From positions 248,001 through 312,000 of the forward strand of contig JANEZZ010002067.1 of the NCBI GenBank assembly GCA_026122225.1: a stretch of 64,000 nt of DNA. The letters are read 5' to 3'. Below the pieces are notes generated by a model that was not told where the DNA came from, made no database searches, and saw nothing but the letters and a program-made list of their open reading frames with translations. Position 1 is the stretch's first letter; every line of letters starts with the position of its first letter. Below are positions 22,138 to 33,881 of this stretch, in pieces. The stretch comes from Heloderma charlesbogerti (taxonomy: Eukaryota; Chordata; Lepidosauria; Squamata; Helodermatidae). A program made the translations under genes and the position numbers.

Positions 22138-23234
22138 TGGTCTGCAGAATGACTGTGGGTGGAAATACCAGGTCTGGAAGGTAACTTAGTACTGAGGATA
22201 TACTATTGCCAACTCTGATCAAATATGTGGGGTTGATCTTGATTATGGAGAAAGAAATGAGGGAGGAAAATCTCCCAAAACAGATACTTGGCAATGGCAA
22301 CTTCACCAGGGTTATTAAAGCAGTCTCAGGATTCTCAGAGCCATTAACTCTCACCTGTCCAGCAGCCCCCAGTCCCACAACATTTCCATAGACTGGCATT
22401 TTACTATATTTCTTAGATGGCATGCAATTGCACTGGGTATTTTAGCAATTACAGTTAATAGTGTGTTGATACCTGGCCAAAACCAAAACCAAACAATGAA
22501 GAGACAGTCAACAAGCCTGCAGCTCCTGTATTTTCAATTTTGAAACTGAATTTTGATTTTCCCAAAAATATTTTATAATACTTTCTTTTTAAAAACCACA
22601 CACACATGTCTGACAGATGAATGGAAATCACTGGCACAGATTACTCTCCATGATATCCAAATAGCAATAACATTGTAAGTTAATTCTGCCACTGGGTTTT
22701 TCCCCTTTCTTTCTTGGAGCAGCAGACTCCCTTCTAATTCAGACCAGCAACATGAGCTAAGCCATGTGGGAGAACCCCATAAAATGGCTCCTTCCCATAA
22801 CAGGGTTGTCCCAGTTCCAGGAGAGGCAATACTGGTATGGGACATCGTCTAACTGTAACTTAGATCTTCTGGACATTATTGGAGCAGTGCACCAGGGGTA
22901 GATTGTGAAGAGGTTCCAATACCTCAGTAACATCAGAAGGGCTCTAAAGGCTTATGAAAGTCAATTCTCTTTCTTCCCCCACCCCTCAAATTGAAAAACT
23001 GATTCCTGAGGAACAGGACAGTGTTGTTCCTAGAGAAACACAGGTCCAAAGCCACACACGGAAAACAGAACTGGCTGCCTGATTCTCTGGAATGTGGCTT
23101 AAATAAATTATATTGAAACATTTCATTAAATGTGAAAGGTTCAAAACTAGTTCAATCGTATGCAATCATTGTTTAATTCTACTGTCTTCCTTTAGGAAGC
23201 AGAATAACCTTTTGATCAATTTCCCTTCCTTTCC

Positions 23235-23267
<33 letters not shown>

Positions 23268-23716
23268 CATCCAGTATTGTATCGCCAGATAGGTGGTGAT
23301 GATATTCCTTATTAAAACACAAATACAGTAATTACAGTTTATATGCGATTATCCTGAGTCTGCACAGAACGACTTTAAACAGCCAAACAGCCATTAATTT
23401 TACTGTTCAAAGAGATGCTCATAATCTTTTAAAAATGTCATATAAAATATTCATTTCTAAATGCCCTACGGTGATTTTGGAATTTATTTAAAGTGGGCTG
23501 TTGATAGCTCTTTTATAAATAAGCAATTACAGTACACTAAAAATATCATGGCCCATCACATTATACATTCTATAATTTCATGGATGAAAGGCCTAAAGCT
23601 GATCTGCATAAATGTGGTGTGCCTCTCAGCAGGTGAAGGGTTTGATTGCACATGATAATCAGAGTTATTATTTATAGTAACCATTTATACCTGTTATTTA
23701 TTAAAATGCTGCAAAT

Positions 23717-23789
<73 letters not shown>

Positions 23790-24142
23790 TCTTTGAGGAA
23801 GTCACCATGGCTTGGGTGAAAACTAGGCATAGGATTATTTAAGTATTTTTTAACACTCACGTCCAGATTGCTAGTTTGACTCCAGGCCTATAATAGATAG
23901 AAATAGTTCCAAAAGTTGTTTGAATAGAGATTCCTTTGAAATAAACTACTATTTAAAGGTAGGATCTTTAAACAGGTAAATTTAAAGGTAGGATCTTGAA
24001 ATAAACCAGAGTATTAAAGGCAGGATCATTTCTCTTCAAAGGGTGGCAGGTAGCCAGATACTCATGTTTCAGAAAAGGCTGGGATTATTATTTTTCCCCA
24101 CCACCACCTCCCCGCTTTGTTTTTTGTTTTGTTTCTCTCTAA
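22138..24142. other. Unassigned DNA with simple repeats
   Basis: No gene is seen. A (CA)n run occupies about 23234-23266, and a composite CA/TA/TG tract is listed separately. The remainder is AT-rich single-copy-looking sequence. Confidence 0.5.
23717..23787. repeat. Composite (CA)n(TA)n(TG)n microsatellite
   Basis: A CACACA run passes through TATATA into TGTGTG. The whole 71-bp tract is therefore self-complementary and could form a cruciform. Confidence 0.95.
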
Positions 24143-24277
24143 GGCTGAATCTACACATAGCAGTTATACTGTTATCATACCATTATCATAACTATTGGTG
24201 CCCATTGGTGTCATGTGTACCCATAGCTATGATAATGGTATATGATAATGGTATAACTGCTATGTATAGATTCAACC
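24143..24277. repeat. Short hairpin MITE
   Basis: The ends are inverted repeats: GGCTGAATCTACACATAGCA on the left pairs with TGCTATGTATAGATTCAACC on the right, followed inward by GTTATAC/GTATAAC and TATCATACC-type stems. The unit is about 135 bp with no coding capacity. The superfamily is not assignable from the ends alone. Confidence 0.75.
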
Positions 24278-24461
24278 CAAGCAATGGTAAAAGCAAGAGC
24301 ATCTTAATATCCCCAAACCGGCCATATCACAAAGTTTGAAACTAAAACCTGTAATTGGGAGATGGCTGGGCTATAAATCTGCAACCACCACAGGAGGCAA
24401 TCCAGTGGCTTGCCAGTTTGGCATCAGAGAACGCTCCCACCATTTAGCCGAAGAGCTACTA

Positions 24462-24601
24462 AGGGCACAATCCTATGTATGTTTAGACAGAAAAAAGTCG
24501 TACAACTCCCAGCATTCCCCAGCCAGCTATGCTAACTGGGAATGCTGGGAGTTGTAGGGCTTTTTCCTGTCAAAATATGCATAGGATTAGGATTGCACCC
24601 T
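24462..24601. repeat. Short hairpin MITE
   Basis: The left arm AGGGCACAATCCTATGTATG pairs with the right arm CATAGGATTAGGATTGCACC (with a small bulge). Inside, ACAACTCCCAGCATTCCC pairs with GGGAATGCTGGGAGTTGT. It is a ~140-bp almost complete foldback with a ~20-bp loop. Confidence 0.8.
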
Positions 24602-27540
24602 AAATGTTATATGTCCCACCATGTTTTAAACGTCCCACTTCTTTTGAGAAAATGTTGGGAAATGGTATGAGTTGTGGTACTCTGCTAGCTGTAAGATCTG
24701 AATCAGGTAGTGTTAAGAAAAAATCTCCTATTTTTTCCATTTTATGACAGGGAGAAATTTAGAAGGGTTGTCTTTTCCTGACATAATGCTGCAGTAAAGG
24801 AAGGCATCGTATGAGACCAACGTCTTCCTGCTATTCAGCTGCCGAAAGCAAAAGAGAACTCTGCAAGGCAAAGCTGTGCATGTCAGTATTTTAAAAATTA
24901 AATATATGTCTGCCAAAACTTCTGACTGCTTTTACCATCATGAGTGTTTTCACAAGTATTCAAATATATCCTGGTCTTGGTAGGAAAAAAAGATACATCA
25001 GAATGAAGGTGATGTTTTGGTACTTTGGCCATCCCCGGAGAAACAGGAAAACTGTGCTCATCACACAATCTCAAGAATAATGGCCAAATCAATCAGACTT
25101 AATAGGTACACAAATTGCATTTATATTTAGTTAATCAGTAGGGTCTATTATTATTTCTGAGCAAGAACAAAAAATGATTGGAACTGAAGAAGACAATGAT
25201 GAGTTGGCATTTTATATCTTTGCCTTCTTTCAACAAAAAGCTTCTTGTTTTCCCTTCTGAGAAGAATATAGTCATGCTTCAACATTAAAAAGGAGCTATT
25301 GTCAAAGTGCTATGCAATCTATTCACTCACTTATTGTAAGGCCTTCTCACATCCATACAAAGAGGCATTTTTCCTAGACCAACCCAAATATCCTGCAAGC
25401 TTCTGATTGCTGCCTTGTTGTTGCAAATCGTGAATCCCATGACTGTTGTTGCTGCTAAGCAATATGGCAGCTGCTCCATGGGAATGACCTCCGGACAAAG
25501 TTCAAGAGGTAATCAAAGCTCTGCCCAGTATGAATCTATAGCCATTCCTTAGAATTAACCTTTTAAAGATGATTTTTGAGTCTGTTATGAGATCCTCAAG
25601 ACTGAGCAGCCTAATTCACAGCCCAGTTTAAGTGGGAATATTAATGTGCAAGCAAGTAGAGTCTTGTTGACTTCAGTTGGTCAGACTAGCTCATAGCTGT
25701 TCAACTCCACTGGATTCCAAACTCTAGATTGACTTGCTAGAATATTTTGTCACACAGCAGAAACCTATTTACATGACTAAAAATCAATCATGAACCATGG
25801 CTTGGATCCAGATTTATGCTACGCTGATGAAAGTCGACTTCCCCATCCCCTCCTTCCCACAGGAGCCCCTCCAGCTCCCTGAAAAATGCTACACTTGAGA
25901 GTCAAAAGATTTGGGTGAATGGGAGGAGCTGTGGTGTGTGCGAGGGGGATCCCCCCAAATTGGGGGAACCCTCCATGAGTGAAGCCCTTGCTCTAGTGGA
26001 AGGTCCCTCCTTCTTGCGGGGGGCAGATCCTGGGTCCAACACCTAGTCTGTGCTCCAGCTGGCTTGAGTGAAGGGTGTTTGGTCATGTAATCAGATTACT
26101 GTTTGGTACACAACAAGGCAAATAAGGCAAAAATTGCCCATTGGGCAATCTGGAAGCATGATGAGCAACCCATACATTTTCTTTTTGCTTCTTGGATTCA
26201 CTTTGTGTTGATCACCAAGTTTTGATTGTATGACTTTTCCCTGAATTGGCCTTATTCAGAAACTGACTAAAGCTGGCCTTTGAAAAATACTGGTCCCTTG
26301 ATAAATTTAAGGCAACTGCACAATGCCATGCAGGTGGATTTGGCTAAATTGTTTTGAAAACCAGTTGTGTCCTTTCCCTCACCAATGTACTAAAGCAGCT
26401 GCCGCATGTTAGTCGAAGAGCAATTTGAGGTGAAGTTCAGTAATGGACGTGTTATTTCTGAAACCTACAAATCTATTTGTGTGAAAATCTGGATTTTTAT
26501 GCATGCTAACATAATAGAGTATGAATATTATAGTTTATTTTCCAGAATGCAGAAGCCCTGAATATTGTTTAATAGTATATGAAAACTAGACTGAAAGAAA
26601 AAGGTCAAGAGTAGAGATGGTCGAATTTCCTCTGGTCACTTTGGATTGCCTTGGAAATAAACTGTTATTTCTGGGGGGGGGGGAATCCAAGATAACCCAC
26701 CTTCCTGCCAGACCTCTGATTGCCAAAGCATACTCCTGGCAGCCCCCAACTCCCCCCGCCCCGCCCCCAACACTTGCCTACTTTTGCCCAGACGTTGCCA
26801 TTGGTGGTGGGAGCAGCGGTGGTATGCATAGGAACTGGAAGGAGGAAGGGTTTTTACTAGAGCTCTGCACAAATGGCCTCTTGACATTCTTTACCCTATT
26901 TGTAGGCAGAGAAATTGGAGAAACAATTTCACTGAATTTCTCCAGGAGAAATTTCTCAGACATAAAGCTCAGCATTGGGAGGAGTTTTACCAATTCTTTT
27001 ACACTTATTTGGGTAGCATTTTTCAACTTAACTAATCACTGCAAGGTGGCTATGGGTGCTGTATGTATATTTTATTTCTAATACACATCTATCTCTCCAT
27101 TGGTCTACAGCTTTCCAGGCTGTCTGCACTTCTTGATATGAAAAAGCCCTATCAGAAAAATTACTTCATGACGTCTTCCTCTGGGCTTTAATTGAAGTCC
27201 AGGAGGCAACAAGCTGCCGGAGAGATGATTGGACAATGGAAGACAGGACACTTGTGTGTACTCTTTGGCCACCTCATAAGTAACATAAGCAGAAGGACCC
27301 TGAACCCAGCCCATGAGAAGTTCTCTGAAATTTTCTTTACCTTTGAATTTTTTTTCCTATCAAATTGAATGAGAATGTTAAAAAAAAGTGAGAGAAATTT
27401 TCAGCACAGCACTAGTTTTTACTGCTCCCCCACAACCTGGCATCTTGGCATACTGATTAGTAGTGATCATGGGAGATTTCCCAAAATGTACTGCTTGGGA
27501 GTGCCTCCCTAGTCAGGAGTAAAGGAAAATTGCATCTTAC
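24602..27540. other. Unassigned DNA
   Basis: No recognisable gene is present. The open frames at 26617-27081 (plus) and 26636-27026 (minus) lack domain similarity that I can see. They lie in a stretch from about 26614 (TAGAGATGGTCGAATTTCC) to 27411 that may be an old TAGAGATG-type transposon. Confidence 0.4.
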
Positions 27541-27845
27541 AAGATTTAAGTCCAATGGACCTCCGCTGGAGATGTAATGACAGGGGAGAGGGGACCCATA
27601 TATGGCAGCACTGTAGCCTAGTTAAAGAATATTGGAGGAAGATGATTAATAGCACTAGAGAAATTGCAAGTTATGAAGTACAAATAACACCAATGACTAT
27701 ACTTTGAGGCAATATTAAAGATCAGATCCCTAGAAATTTAATGGTGATGGTGAGCTATATGTTAATAGCTGCAAGGATTCTCCTAGCAAAAGCCTGGAGA
27801 ACATCACATATGGTGTCCCTCATACAATGGAAGAAGATCTAGATG

Positions 27846-27846
<1 letters not shown>
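27541..27846 (+). mobile_element. L1 LINE ORF2 C-terminal remnant
   Basis: One plus-strand frame reads RGTHIWQHCSLVKEYWRKM and then LMVMVSYMLIAARILLAKAW. These are the conserved L1 ORF2 C-terminal patterns (GTxxHxWWxC...FW and LLIAARxxIAxxWK). One in-frame stop lies near 27703. Only about 300 bp remain. Confidence 0.75.
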
Positions 27847-27877
<31 letters not shown>

Positions 27878-27900
27878 TTAGATTTATTAGCCACCCATCT
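27847..27900. repeat. (ATTT)n simple repeat
   Basis: Tandem TTTATTTATT units immediately follow the L1 scrap; the downstream TTTATTAGCCACCCATCTGG resembles the tail of other squamate interspersed repeats. Confidence 0.8.
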
Positions 27901-29327
27901 GGCCAGCTAACCAGCCACTCTAGTGATTATGGTGATGAATAAAATCCCAAGCTATAAGCTCTTATGGGAGGGAAGAATTAATTGCTATGGCAGGGAAGAA
28001 TTAACTCCACTCAGGCTTTTCAAAATAGCTGGAGGCCGTTTATTAATTACTGGCCAGGAGATCTAGCAACGTTAGACATACTGCAAATGTGTTACGTTGA
28101 ACCACCATAATCAGTTTGATTGTACATTCTTTTATGTATTATATTTCTTTACTGCCCAATAGCCAAAGCTCTCTGGGAGGTTCACAACAGTAAAACCATA
28201 AAATACAGCAACATGATAAAAGCTAACGAAACCAGTTTTAAAACCAGAGTTAAAAAAACAGCAACGGTGTAAAGTTATATAAAGATTTAAGTCTGGTTCA
28301 CATAGTGAGTTTTGCTTTCATGCAGTGCTTCCCAGTACTAGCTGGAAAGGAATTTGCATGCAGTACCAGGGTCCAATTGGGGTGGAAGGATTTCTGGAGC
28401 TAGACCAAGGAACTACCCCTTTCTGGCTGGTTCCATGCCTGCTTTGGAAACAGGATGAGGTGGATGTAGTGCTGCCTGGTCTCACTGTGAACACAGCTGC
28501 TACTTTTTAGGGCAATTCCTATGACTGTGGTGGTTGGAAAGGACTGTAGCAATCAACCCTGGGAGCATTTGTATGGAAATCCTGGTTTGTATGAGACATT
28601 CTCCATGTGAATGCATCCCATGGAACCCCCAAGGAGTCCTGCATAGAGACAAATCGACCCTCTAAACCAGGCATGAATGATATTTTATTTAACACACTTT
28701 CTGAGACTTTATTACAATGTGGAAGCACTTCCATGATGGATGAACTCCCCTCTACTCGATTTGGAATTGGCATGGTCATTAGGAGCTTTCCTGGCAAGGA
28801 TTCAGAAAGGGGAGGGGGAGCCCCTGTTTTCGGAGAGTTCTTTCTTTCTCCATGTGTAAGGCACAGTGATAGTTGCACCCTAGCATATTGCCCACTGGGA
28901 ACTGTAGCTCCCACCAGCTCTAGCATTGGCCGAGAGCCATTGGAAATTCAGCCTTCCCCCTTCAAAGAAACATACATGGAAACAAGAGAGGCTTTGATCT
29001 GTGGATGTGAGACAGTAGCTACAGAAAATGTTTGCAACAAAATTCAAGAGAATTGACTGAAATAGAGTGGAGGGGAGTCACATCACCAAAGCAAAAGCAG
29101 CTTACTGAGGGAAGTGTTTTTAGCCACATAGTTCTCAGCAATCAAGGAGTGTTTCAGTGAGAATAAGGGGGTTAATATTACTTTGGGCATCTGATTTGCT
29201 GAATATTGACTGTACAGAATCTCATTTACATTGGGAGCAAGAGAAGAATGTTTGGTGGAAATGGCACTTGATTTTTTAAAATATCTTAGCATTAGGAGCT
29301 GATGAACAAATTCATATTCCAAGGCAA
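27901..29327. other. Unassigned DNA
   Basis: No gene is seen. The segment near 28145-28200 (CTGCCCAATAGCCAAAGCTC, then GGGAGGTTCACAAC) looks like an old interspersed repeat. The open frames at 28519-28926 (minus) and 28607-29056 (plus) are overlapping shadows without a recognisable domain. Confidence 0.4.
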
Positions 29328-29449
29328 GGGTTGGATCCAGACTTATACATACTTAGAGTAGACTCATTGAAATAAATGGGACTTAGGCTACTTGTGATTA
29401 AATTAAGTACCATTGATTTCAATGGGTCTACTCTAAGTCTGGACCCAAC
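29328..29449. repeat. Short hairpin MITE (GGGTTGGATCCA type)
   Basis: The left arm GGGTTGGATCCAGACTTA and the inner AGAGTAGACTCATTGAAAT pair with the right arm ATTTCAATGGGTCTACTCT followed by AAGTCTGGACCCAAC. The same theme recurs at 44891-45023 and 57797-57872. Confidence 0.8.
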
Positions 29450-30774
29450 ACTAGGTAATTAAGAACTTCCTTTTCTGCCTTTATGGCTGGACCTTAAGAC
29501 TTGTTGCTGAAGTCTTTTTCTCATTGAGAATGAGACACAACTACATTCTGTCTGCTGGTGCAGTCAGGCAAACCATCAATGTTATTCCAGGGCTACAAGC
29601 AATATTCCAGCACAAATGTTTATGATCAAACTGTCAGTTAACACAAATCAAACTGTAAGGCAAAAGGCGTCCTTTTAAAAAGTAGAACACATAAATGAAT
29701 GCAATAACAGTTCTGCTTTAAACGTCTCTAATATTTGTTCACAAATGTGTTTCCATATTATTTAGTTCTATTGGCATGCATTTTGTTCGGTCGTTCAGTT
29801 GTGTCCGACTCTTCGTGACCCCATGGACCATAGCACGCCAGGCCTTCCTGTCCTGCTCTTTCTCCTGGAGTGTGCTCAAGTCCATATTCATTGCATCGGT
29901 GATGCTATCTAGCCATCTCATCCTCTGCCGTCCCCTTCTCCTTTTGCCTTCAATCTTTCCCAGCATCAGGGTCTTTTCCAGGGAGTTTTCTCTTCGCATT
30001 AGGTGGCCAAAATATTTGAACTTCAGCTTCAGTATCTGTCCTTCCATTGAGCAGTCAGGGTTGATTTCCTTTAGGATGGACTGATTTGACCTCCTTGCAG
30101 TCCAGGGGACTCGTTAGAGTCTTCTCCAGCACCACAGTTCGAAAGCACCGATTCTTCGGCGCTCAGCCTTCCTTATAGTCCAGCTCTCACAGCCATACCT
30201 TGCTACTGGGAAAACCATAGCTTTGATTATACGAACCTTTGTCAGCAAGGTGATGTCTCTGCTTCTTACTATGCTGTCTAGGTTTGCCATAGCTTTCCTC
30301 CCAAGGAGCAAGCATCTTTTAATTTCATGGCTACAGTCACCGTCTGCGGTGATCTTGGAGCCCAAGAAAATAAAATCTGTCACTGCTTCCATTTCTTCCC
30401 CTTCGATATGCCAGGAAGTGATGGGGCCAGATCCATGATCTTAGTTTTTTTAATGTTGAGTTTCAGACCAGCTCTTGTACTCTCCACTTTCACCCTCAAC
30501 AAGAGGCTCTTTAGATCCTCTTCGCTTTCTGCCATTAGGGTGGTATCGTCTGCCTATCTGAGGTTGTTGATAATTCTCCCAGCAATCTTAATTCCGACCT
30601 GTAATTCATCCAACCCGGCGTTTCTCATGATGTACTCTGCATACAAATTAAATAAGCAGGGTGACAATATACAGCCTTGTTGTACTCCTTTCCCAATTTT
30701 GAACCAATCGGTTGTTCCATGTGTGGTTCTTACTATTGCTTCTTGACCCTCGTACAGGTTTCTCAGGAGACAGG

Positions 30775-31742
30775 TAGGGATGGCAGAGAATTCCGCCATG
30801 GATTTCAGTGAGGCTGGATTCTTTAGAATCCGCCCCCCCCCTAATCTGTGGCAGAATGGCCTCCTGCCCCCCAGGCCCCCCCGCGGAGTCACCCGGGACG
30901 GCACTTACCTGGGGTGGATGCAGCAGATTCGGTGGCAGCGGTTCCGGTGGCTGGTCTCCTGGCCGGCCGCGACCGGGCTGCTGCAGCCACCATTGGCATC
31001 TTTGCAGCTGTGATAGGCTACGTATGAATTTACATAGCCTATCATGGCTACCACCCCCAAATCCCAGCGTACGCAAATGGTAGCGGCTACGGCGGCCGCC
31101 ATTTGCATTCCCTATTTTTAGCCATTCTAGCCTACATAACTATTTATGTAGGCTATTATGGTGAAAAAAGGGAAACACAAATAGTGTAGTGGGCACTATT
31201 TGCATTCCTTTTTTTCCCACCGTATTATTCAACGTAAATATTTACGTAGGCTTTTACGGCGAAAAAAAAAGAAATGCAAATGGCGCCCACTACGCTATTT
31301 GCATTTCCCTTTTTTTTTTGCCATAATTGCCTACATAAATATTTACGTAGGCTAGAATAGCGAAAAATAGGGAACGCAAATGGTGGCCGCCGAAGCTGCC
31401 GCCATTTGCGTATGCTGTTTTTTTGGGGGGGGCATGCCATGAAAGGCTACATAAATACTTACGTAGCCTATCATGGCAGCCTGGAAGGATGCAAATGGTG
31501 GCCGCTACGGCGGCCACCATTTGCGTTCACAGCAGCCCGTCCGCAGTCAGACGTCCAGCTGGGGACGGCCCTGGCCGACTGCTCCGCGGAGCCACCGTGG
31601 AGCGAACCCAGCTGAGCAGGATTCCGGGGGGGGAGGACCAGATTGCCTCCCCCCCATCGATGATTCCGGGGGGAGGGATGGAGCACCTCCCCCCCCAGCG
31701 GATGCCCCAATCTGAACCAAGTAAGGGATTCGTACATCCCTA
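30775..31742 (+). mobile_element. Hairpin-array hAT-like element 10, inside BovB
   Basis: The 968-bp element has A end TAGGGATGGCAGAGAATTCC and B end GGATTCGTACATCCCTA, with perfect flanks GAGACAGG (30767-30774 and 31743-31750). Removing it restores the uninterrupted BovB reading seen near 52110-52130 in the other copy. The core mirror is centred near 31230 and contains CCTACATAACTATTTATGTAGG and GCCTACATAAATATTTACG-type hairpins, with many CpG-to-TpG changes. The left donor is intact (GCACTTACCTGG). The right donor is weakened to CAAGTAAGGG. Confidence 0.93.
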
Positions 31743-31787
31743 GAGACAGGTAAGGTGGTCTGGTACTCCCATCTCTTTAAGAATTTG

Positions 31788-32672
31788 TAGGGATGGCAGA
31801 GAATTTCTCCCCAAAACTTCGGGGGGCCGAGCGCCAATGTGTTCGGCCCCCCGAACAAGTTTCGGGGAGAACTTCTCTGCCCCCCACCCCCCGCCCCCTC
31901 CCCGGATGGGACTTACCTTTCCCGAATGTCCCTCCGGGCAGTGGGTCCGGCCGGCGGTTCGTCGAGTCTTCGTTCAGGGCAGGAGCGGCAGCCGGTTTTT
32001 CGACCGGCTGCCGCCACCGCCATTCCAATAAAAGAAAAAAACACACCCCCGTGATAGGCTATGTGACGATTAACGTGCACGAAAGTCACTTACCTGGTCT
32101 CGCAGCTTTTTGCGGTGGGGGGGAGGCGCTTCGCTGCTCTCCCCGTGAAGTTCAGGCTGGGGGGGAGGCTTCCCGCCTCGTCCGTCCGAAATTCAGGCTG
32201 GGGAGGAGGTGCCTCGCCTCGCCCGGCCGCAAAATTAAAAGTTAACGTAGACTACAGCGACCAAATAAGGAACGCGAATGGCAGCTCCCTTTGGGGGCCG
32301 CCATTATCCGTACATGCTTTTTTTTTTTTTTTAAAGTCACCCGTGATAGGCTACATGACGATTTACGTAGCCTATCATGGCTGACTTTGCAGATCTAGCC
32401 GTGACAGGCTACGTTAATCGTCACGTAGCCTATCACGGGGGCGTTTTTTTTTTTTTAACTTTTAATTTCGCGGCCGGGCGAGGCGAGGCGCCTCCTCCCC
32501 GGCCTGAATTTCGGACGGACGAGGTGGGAAGCCTCCCCCCCGGCCTGAATTTCAGCCGGGCGAGGCGGGAAGCCTCCCCCCCTGGCCTGAACTTCACGGG
32601 GAGAGCAGCGAAGCGCCTCCCCCCCACCGCAAAAAGCTGCGAGACCAGGTAAGTGACTTTCGTGCACCCCTA
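31788..32672 (+). mobile_element. Hairpin-array hAT-like element 11 with an extra internal B end, inside BovB
   Basis: The 885-bp element has A end TAGGGATGGCAGAGAATTTC and terminal B end GACTTTCGTGCACCCCTA, with perfect flanks AGAATTTG (31780-31787 and 32673-32680). Only 37 bp of BovB separate it from element 10. An internal, inverted second B arm begins at about 32075 (GTGCACGAAAGTCACTTACC) within what should be a core hairpin. This gives an A-B'-core-B architecture in which the two B arms are inverted copies (32075-32235 versus 32458-32670). Confidence 0.93.
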
Positions 32673-33121
32673 AGAATTTGCCACAGTTTGTTGTGATCCA
32701 CACAATCAAAGGCTTTAGCGGAGTCAATGAAGCAGAAATAGACGTTTTTCTGGAATTCTCTTGCCTTCTTCATGATCCAGCGAATGCTGGCGTTTTGATC
32801 TCTAGTTCCTCTGCCTCTTCGAAACCCAGCTTGTACTTCCAGTAGTTCTTGGGTCACATACTGCTGAAGCCTAGCTTGTAGGATTTTGATCATAACCTTG
32901 CTGGCATGTGAAATGAGCGCAATTGTACTGTAGTCTGAACACTCTTTGGCATTGCCCTTCTTTGGAATTGGAATGTAAACTGACCTTTTCCAGTCTTGTG
33001 GCCATTGTTGAGTGTTCCAAATTTGTTGGCATATTGAGTGCCGCACTTTAACAGCATCATCTTTTAGGATCTTAAATAGCTCAGCTGGAATACTGTCATC
33101 TCTGCTAGCTTTGTTAGTAAT

Positions 33122-33881
33122 TAGGGATGTCAGAGAATTCCGACATGGATCTCGGTGAGGCCGAATGCCAGTGCATTCAGCTCCCCGAACTCCGTGGCGG
33201 AATGGCCTGCCACCCCCCGCCACCCCGCGGATCCCCCCCGATGCGAGACTTACCTGGGGCAGATGTTCCAGGTGCCGGCGGCGGCTCCGGCAGCAGCTTT
33301 GGCAGCGGCGGCTGGTCTTCCAACTGGCTGCCACCACCGCCATTTGCAGTCTTGTTGTTTTCATTTTCTTTTTTTTTTACAAGATGTGATATGCTACGTA
33401 AAGTTTTACGTAGCCTATCATGGCTGGGTAAAAAAAACCCAAAAACCCCACGTACGCAAATGGTGGCGTTCCTTATTTTTGGCCATCTTAGTGTACGTAA
33501 ATATTTATGTAGACTATGATGGCGAAAATAAAGGGGAATGCAAATAGTGTAGTGGGCACTATTTGCGTCCCTTTTTGATTCACCGTTTTAGCCTACGTAA
33601 ATATTTACGTAGACTAAGACGGCCAAAAATAAGGAATGCAAATGGCAGCAGCCGTAGCCACCACCATTTGCGTATGCGGTTTTTTGGGGGGGAGTTTACG
33701 CAGAGCCCTCCGCGGCCAGAAATCCAGCTGTGGACAGCTCTGGCCTGGGCCTGGCCAGCTGCTCCACAGAGCTGCCGCACAGCACAGCTGGCCGTGGAGG
33801 ATTCCGGAGGGGAGGAACGGATCGCCTTCCCCCACCATCAACATAATCCGCGGAAAGGTAAGTGACATTTGTACATCCCTA
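33122..33881 (+). mobile_element. Hairpin-array hAT-like element 12, inside BovB
   Basis: The 760-bp element has A end TAGGGATGTCAGAGAATTCC and B end GACATTTGTACATCCCTA, with perfect flanks TTAGTAAT (33114-33121 and 33882-33889). The intact BovB near 51640-51655 lacks this insertion. Core hairpins include GCTACGTAAAGTTTTACGTAGC (about 33395-33416), GTACGTAAATATTTATGTAGAC and a CAAATAGTGTAGTGGGCACTATTTG centre (about 33541-33565). Both outward donors are intact (GACTTACCTGG; GAAAGGTAAGTG). Confidence 0.93.

Noticed and set aside
26617..27081. 154-codon plus-strand frame as a host gene
   Set aside because: It has no recognisable domain, opposing frames are open over the same bases, and the region resembles an old TAGAGATG-type repeat.
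26614..27411. TAGAGATGGTCG...CAGCACTA as a complete hAT insertion
   Set aside because: The flanking octamers GTCAAGAG and GTTTTTAC do not match, and the right end is poor, so boundaries cannot be supported.
28519..29056. Overlapping frames of 135 and 149 codons
   Set aside because: They are open on both strands over the same bases, with no domain or splice structure that I can support.
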